Below, one piece after another: positions 60,385 to 64,000 of a DNA stretch of 64,000 nucleotides; positions within the stretch are counted from its first letter, which is position 1; every line of letters starts with the position of its first letter. Source of the stretch: Massariosphaeria phaeospora (Eukaryota; Ascomycota; Dothideomycetes; Pleosporales); the NCBI GenBank assembly GCA_011032825.1, contig JAADJZ010000001.1, forward strand, positions 496,001 to 560,000, in the 5' to 3' direction. The notes under the pieces are model-generated. The model did not search any database, had not been told where the DNA came from, and saw only the letters and a list, made by a program, of their open reading frames with translations. The position numbers and the translations under genes are program-made.

Positions 60385-60433
60385 GTGTTCGGCGTGCACG
60401 AGATGAATCCGTGCACGAGGTGCACGGACACTG
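60385..60433 (-). repeat. Right terminal inverted repeat of transposon 2
   Basis: Perfect reverse complement of 58326..58374, ending at TA 60434-60435. Confidence 0.93.
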
Positions 60434-60935
60434 TAACGTGTCCGTGCGCGTGATGCACGCGGAACACCAAAATACGACAAACTCTATTGTCTTCAACACG
60501 CGACAACTCCACCAATATGGACCCAATACAGGCTGCGATTCAAAAAATCAAATCGCAAGAACTAAAAGAAGATTTTTTATATACAGAAATTGCTACTAAA
60601 CATAGTATTGTGCGCTCTACTTTAAGCCGAAGACACTAAGGCCTAACACGCTTTAGAACTTTGAAGAACTTTGACTAACAGAAACTTAGCTTACAACAAA
60701 AGCAAAAGCTTGTACAGTATATTAAAGAATTATCAAAAAAACATATACCTTCTACAAGAGAGATAATACGAAATTTCGCATTAACAATAGCCTAAGAGCT
60801 AGTTAGTAAAAGCTAGGTTACGCGCTTTATCAACTAGCACAGCATTTATTTTATATTACAATAAATAACGTAATCTACTACCAAAAGCAACAAACTACTA
60901 AGAGCGACAAAAAGGCTTAGCAGCATCAACTTATG

Positions 60936-62650
60936 TTACGCATTTTTAATTTCATCGCTATTAAACAAGAAGCCTGCGTACGTCGTGCTAGCATCTAATT
61001 TAAAAGCTTTTTTTATATTCTTTTAGCAAGTTCGGGCATTGTGCCTTGTATTACTACAATTTTTACAGCGCTGTAGAGCTAGTTGTGCTTTTTCTTAACT
61101 CTTTTTACTACGCGCTTTCTTTGATAGCTAAGGCGCTGTAGACGCTTTAGCAGCTACTTGCGCTAATTTGTTACTATACTCTATCGTACTACCTATCTAA
61201 ATTCGCTTCCGTTTGCGCAATTTCTGCTTAGTTATCTTTGCTAATTAATTTTTAAGCTTTTTAATACGGTAGTTCTTAAGCGCGTTTTAATGCAGCATTA
61301 ATTTAGCTCTTTTTACAAGCTAAAAAAAGCTGCTCTGCGCTAAAGTTAGCGATCTAGTAATAGAATCGCGTACTAGCTTTAATTGTAATTCAAATTTAAG
61401 CGTATTGCTTAGAGTTTTTAACTGCTACGGCGTTTCTAGTGCAAAAAGTAGTAGTAGAGTACATAGCTGTACTTTAAGACAATTAAAAACTACTTGCGCG
61501 TTAATAAAAACTAGCTCTAAGGCTTTAAAAGCTTTTTTGCAGTTCTTTGTTGTAAACACTTTAAAAAACGCGCTTTTAAAGGCTAGCAGAAAGCTTTCTT
61601 TGTTAATATAAAAAACGCGCTAGCGCGCTAAGTCTCAAATGCGTTGAGAGTACTTTAGCTTTAGCAGCGAAAAGCAAACTACATCTAGTAGCTAAAGAAT
61701 ATAGAATAAATAAGCTAGCATGCAAAGCGTAAGAATTTTGTTTTTAAAGCAATAGTTTTTAAAATTCTAAGATTAGTAGCTCTTATAGCTGTCTAAAATA
61801 AGTAGCTAATACTTCTCTACCTAACGCGCCTTTGTATGCGCGTTAAAATGCTTTAACTATTTAAAACTAAAAGCGTTGTTTGTCTAGCTGTTCTTAGAAA
61901 CTAAGAGCTTTTAATTGCTAAGTATAAAGTTCTTTTTGTACTATGCTAAAATGTAAACGCGCTTTTTGTAAATAATAAATAGCAGAATTGCGTACCTTGC
62001 GGCGCAGATACTCTAGATAACTATTACCTACTTCTAATCGCCTAGCTAGATAAAATTAGGTTAAGTACGTTTTTAAAAGCTTATAACAACTTTTATAAAC
62101 TTAATAACACTTATTTAGAAACTAGTTTTGTTAAAGTTGTGTATATTATTATTGTAAACGCCGTACTTAGCTTTAGTATTCTCTACTAGCTTGAACTACG
62201 CGCCAATTGTTTCTAGATTCTTCTAGAGTATTCTCTAGCAATTCTTTGCTCAATTAAACGCTATTTTAAGCTAATCTAAACGCGTTACAAATCTCTTAGC
62301 TTAGTATTTGCTAACTAGCTCTCTACTACGCACACTTAGCATTTTATTAGCTATATCTGCTACTTTACACAGCTAAGGCGCGAATTCTCGCGAATCAAGG
62401 TTAAGTATATATCAAACGATTGTTTGCTTTTTAGTTGCTGTAAGCTTATAGCCGTTGGCAGGTAATTTAAAGCAAAATAGAGTTTCTTTAGCGCGTTTAG
62501 AAAGAGTATAGTAATTAACGTTAAAAGCAGCAGTAGTAGCTTAATAGCTTTAAAATTAGCTAGCTTAAAAGGCTGCAAAGGCAATCTAAAGCTTTTTTTT
62601 GTTTTGCTGTAATAACGCGTTGTTTAGTTGAAGCATAACAAGATAATAAA
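60936..62650 (-). pseudogene. Transposase of element 4, heavily mutated
   Basis: Reading the minus strand and treating TAA/TAG as mutated Gln/Trp codons gives a pogo-type transposase of a different subfamily from elements 1-3. It has an N-terminal helix-turn-helix (AAFNVNYYTLSKR), a Tc5-type DNA-binding block (KLTATKKQTIV, YILNLDSREFAP, VADIANKMLSVRSRELVSKY, AKRFVTRLD), the first catalytic region as FKLVENTKAKYGVYNNN then NFNKTSF (Asp-Glu changed to Asn-Lys, as G-to-A mutation would give), and a C-terminal zinc-knuckle-like RCKNCSNTRHNARTC near 61050-61100. The coding start is not clear. Severe A+T enrichment. Non-functional. Confidence 0.8.
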
Positions 62651-62683
62651 AAGAGTAGCAGCTTTAGCAGATTTTGTCGCTTT

Positions 62684-62745
62684 CGGTAGTTTGTTGCTTT
62701 TGGTAGTTTGTTGCTTTCGGTAGTTTGTTGCTTTTGGTAGTAGAT
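62684..62745. repeat. 17-bp subterminal tandem repeat of element 4
   Basis: Three units of GGTAGTTTGTTGCTTTY (Y alternates T, C, T) plus partial flanking units, directly inside the right terminus of element 4. The left terminus has a single unit. Confidence 0.88.
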
Positions 62746-62861
62746 TACGTTAGTTAGCATAGATAGCAATCGCTACAAAGCTAATTTAGAAAATAAATAT
62801 TGCTTCTATTTTCGGCTCTTACATAGCAAGATTGGTTAATATTAGATAAATTCTCGTTATA

Positions 62862-63176
62862 ACGTATTGAATTACCGAGCTAGCTACTTTTCCTTGGCAC
62901 TACTAACTCTATTATCGGCCTACGATGCTTCAACTAAGTAACGCAATACTTACTAAACAAGAAAGCAGAATTGATATCGCAATCTAAGCTTATAAAGCTA
63001 GCTAATTCTAAAGTTTACAACGCGCTACTGCATTATTTAACGTCAATTACTAGAAACTTTCTAATCGGCTTAACGGAATTGCATTTTAACTTTAAACACA
63101 ACCTAATTGCTAGAAGCTTACTGCAACTAAAGAGCAGACAATTGTTCAATATATTCTCAACTTTAATTCGCGAGAA
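62862..63176 (+). mobile_element. Pogo-like DNA transposon 5, 5' fragment
   Basis: Begins after TA 62860-62861 with ACGTATTGAATTACC, similar to the terminus of element 4 (ACGTAATCTACTACC). It encodes, on the plus strand with Gln codons mutated to stops, an N-terminal transposase portion homologous to element 4: YDASTK, RATALFNVNY, LSNRLNGIAF, KLTATKEQTIVQYILNFNSR. The match to element 4 makes 62370-62650 and 62900-63180 look like a large inverted repeat. It is cut at 63177 by the LTR element. Confidence 0.78.
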
Positions 63177-63298
63177 TGTAATGGGCGGATGCCCAATGGA
63201 ATGCCTCGGCCGCTGGGCCTCGGTTAGAGCAATCTCGCACGAGATTGCTTCGCCAACTTTCGGCTAGGCTCTGACAGATTCCGGCATAGCGCAGGGGG

Positions 63299-63306
63299 TA
63301 TAAAAG
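63299..63306 (+). promoter_or_regulatory. TATA box in the LTR
   Basis: TATAAAAG in a G-rich context, about 120 bp inside the LTR; the expected position for the LTR promoter. Confidence 0.65.
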
Positions 63307-63521
63307 GCTCTCTCATCTTATAGATAGAACCACATCAATTCATCACTTTCTATATTGGAACCTGCCTACTCTGGCGATCCCCTTACATTTGAATTGATCA
63401 AACCCTTCGGAATAAGGATCGAGAGATCCTTGAGGGACGACGGATATTCGGAAGGTTCAGGAACCTCCCGGATCCCACACGGCAACACTCGGAATCAGTT
63501 CTTAGGAACCAACCGACAACA

Positions 63522-64000
63522 ATGGCCAACCCCCACGACGCAGCTATCCAGGTTTTGGTAGCCCAAGCAATGTCAATGGCCGAGAACGGTGCCTCATCGG
63601 AGGACATTGAGGCTGTTCTTGCGAAGCAGATGACCTACGAAGGTCATGACGCCGATACGATCGACGTCTGAATCAACGCGTCGAAGGCCGCGTACGAAAG
63701 GCTGGCCCCAACCATGAGTGGCGGCTTGCCAGCCTCGACTATCGAGATTCACGGGAATCTCAAGGAACGTGGACTCCACAAACCACACAGGGACCCTGGG
63801 TCCCACAACAGACTGGGGGCGAACCGTCGGGTTCAAAGGCCCCGTCAACGAGCGCTCTACCCAGAGCGACTCCAACCAACTTTCTGCTGGCTCGCCTCTA
63901 CGAGCTAGAACAGGAAGTTACGCGCATGCGACAACTACGCCCGCCGGTTCCCGCTACCCCCCCCTACTACCCAGCCACCGACGGCTCCGCCGAACGAACC
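63522..64000 (+). pseudogene. Gag-like frame of the LTR element, broken
   Basis: Starts MANPHDAAIQVLVAQAMSMA at 63522, continues SSEDIEAVLAKQMTYEGHDA, and meets TGA at 63669-63671. The same frame then reads INASKAAYERLAPTMSGGLP. From about 63770 the protein-like signal moves to another frame (WTPQTTQGPWVPQQTGGEPS, then LLARLYELEQEVTRMRQLRP) and stays open to the window edge. One nonsense codon and one frameshift are therefore needed. The helical, Gln/Pro-rich character fits a retroelement gag; assignment rests mainly on its place behind an LTR. Confidence 0.55.

Larger units (their letters stand above)
58326..60433 (+). mobile_element. Pogo/Fot1-like DNA transposon 2
   Basis: Element of 2108 bp flanked by TA (58324-58325 and 60434-60435). 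Terminal inverted repeats 58326..58374 and 60385..60433 are 49 bp and identical; they start CAGTGTCCGTGCACC and end GCCGAACAC. Its left TA is also the right TA of element 1, and its right TA borders element 3, so the three lie head to tail without any host sequence between them. Its composition is far less A+T-biased than elements 1 and 3, and the identical repeats point to a more recent arrival. Confidence 0.92.
60866..62752 (-). mobile_element. Pogo-like DNA transposon 4, inserted in element 3
   Basis: Body 60868..62750 (1883 bp) between duplicated TA dinucleotides (60866-60867 and 62751-62752). Terminal inverted repeats begin ACGTAATCTACTACC on both ends and match for about 31 bp. The plus-right end carries three 17-bp subterminal units (ACC-AAAAGCAACAAACT type), the left end only one. 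The transposase is on the minus strand. Removing the element plus one TA restores the frame of element 3 exactly, proving the insertion order. Confidence 0.87.
60436..62861 (+). mobile_element. Pogo/Fot1-like DNA transposon 3, 5' part, split by element 4
   Basis: Starts right after TA 60434-60435 with ACGTGTCCGTGCGCG...GGAACACC, a terminal repeat related to elements 1 and 2. The transposase begins at ATG 60517 (MDPIQAAIQKIKSQELKEDF), continues with AIATKH-like and KLSLQQKQKLVQYIKELSKK blocks, and reaches FILQ before element 4 interrupts at TA 60866-60867. After 62752 it resumes in the same frame with SIDSNRYKANLENKYCFYF and LLHSKIG, and stops near 62860 where element 5 begins. Several in-frame TAA/TAG codons stand at Gln/Trp positions. 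Its right end is not visible in the window. Confidence 0.83.
63177..64000 (+). mobile_element. LTR retrotransposon, 5' end (LTR plus start of gag)
   Basis: Composition jumps from A+T-rich to balanced at TGTAATGGGCGGATGCCC (63177), the usual TG start of an LTR. A TATA box (TATAAAAG, 63299-63306) lies about 120 bp in. The LTR end is unresolved; a TGGAACC stretch at 63356 could be a primer-binding site. A gag-like frame follows. The element runs off the window, so pol order, and hence Copia versus Gypsy, cannot be decided. Confidence 0.7.

Noticed and set aside
62370..63180. Single palindromic or MITE-like element
   Set aside because: The arms are the N-terminal transposase regions of two separate insertions, with their own TA borders and ACGTA-type termini, both inside element 3.

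Overview
The window is a stretch of nuclear chromosome from a filamentous ascomycete (Pezizomycotina, most likely Dothideomycetes). The evidence is short introns of about 45-140 bp with GT..AG ends and CTAAC-like branch points, fungus-specific families (Zn2Cys6 regulator, DUF3824, DUF3176, GH125, an Asn/Gln-rich secreted protein), long gene-poor spacers with microsatellites, and transposons whose premature stops look like repeat-induced point mutation (RIP). I infer the class from gene content; no marker locus proves it.

Region 1 (1-38,900) is ordinary genic sequence. It holds the 3' part of FEN1, a BRCT-domain protein, a conserved fungal protein of unknown function, a PhzF-like enzyme, a secreted repeat protein, an F-box-like protein, a broken DUF3176 gene, the mitochondrial rRNA methyltransferase MRM2, an SS18/SSXT-like protein, a small hypothetical gene, a large Arg-rich DUF3824 protein, a cytochrome P450 and a Zn2Cys6 transcription factor. 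Exons were joined by hand from the reading frames and splice sites.

Region 2 (38,905-48,415) has no recognisable protein gene. Its second half (about 43.5-47.9 kb) is a diverged tandem array: sixteen copies of a CTTATATAC box, usually about 290-310 bp apart. In many units a TTTTTAGA box lies about 65-75 bp before it, a GGAACAGC..GTCCACAT-like box lies further back, and a CATCATCAC-rich tract follows. Read on the minus strand, the main box is a TATATAAG promoter-like motif. This is the least explained structure in the window.

Region 3 (48,416-55,621) is compact housekeeping: a NIPA-type magnesium transporter, divergent from COG4 (Golgi tethering), then a secreted GH125 alpha-mannosidase.

Region 4 (56,195-64,000) is a nest of transposons. 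Two pogo/Fot1-like elements and the start of a third lie head to tail, separated only by TA dinucleotides. The third is interrupted by a fourth element in reverse orientation, flanked by TA duplications; removing it restores the frame exactly. It is interrupted again by the start of a fifth element, which is in turn cut by an LTR retrotransposon running off the window. In-frame TAG/TAA codons, a lost ATG and a strong A+T shift indicate RIP-like decay, from mild (element 2) to severe (elements 1, 3, 4 and 5).
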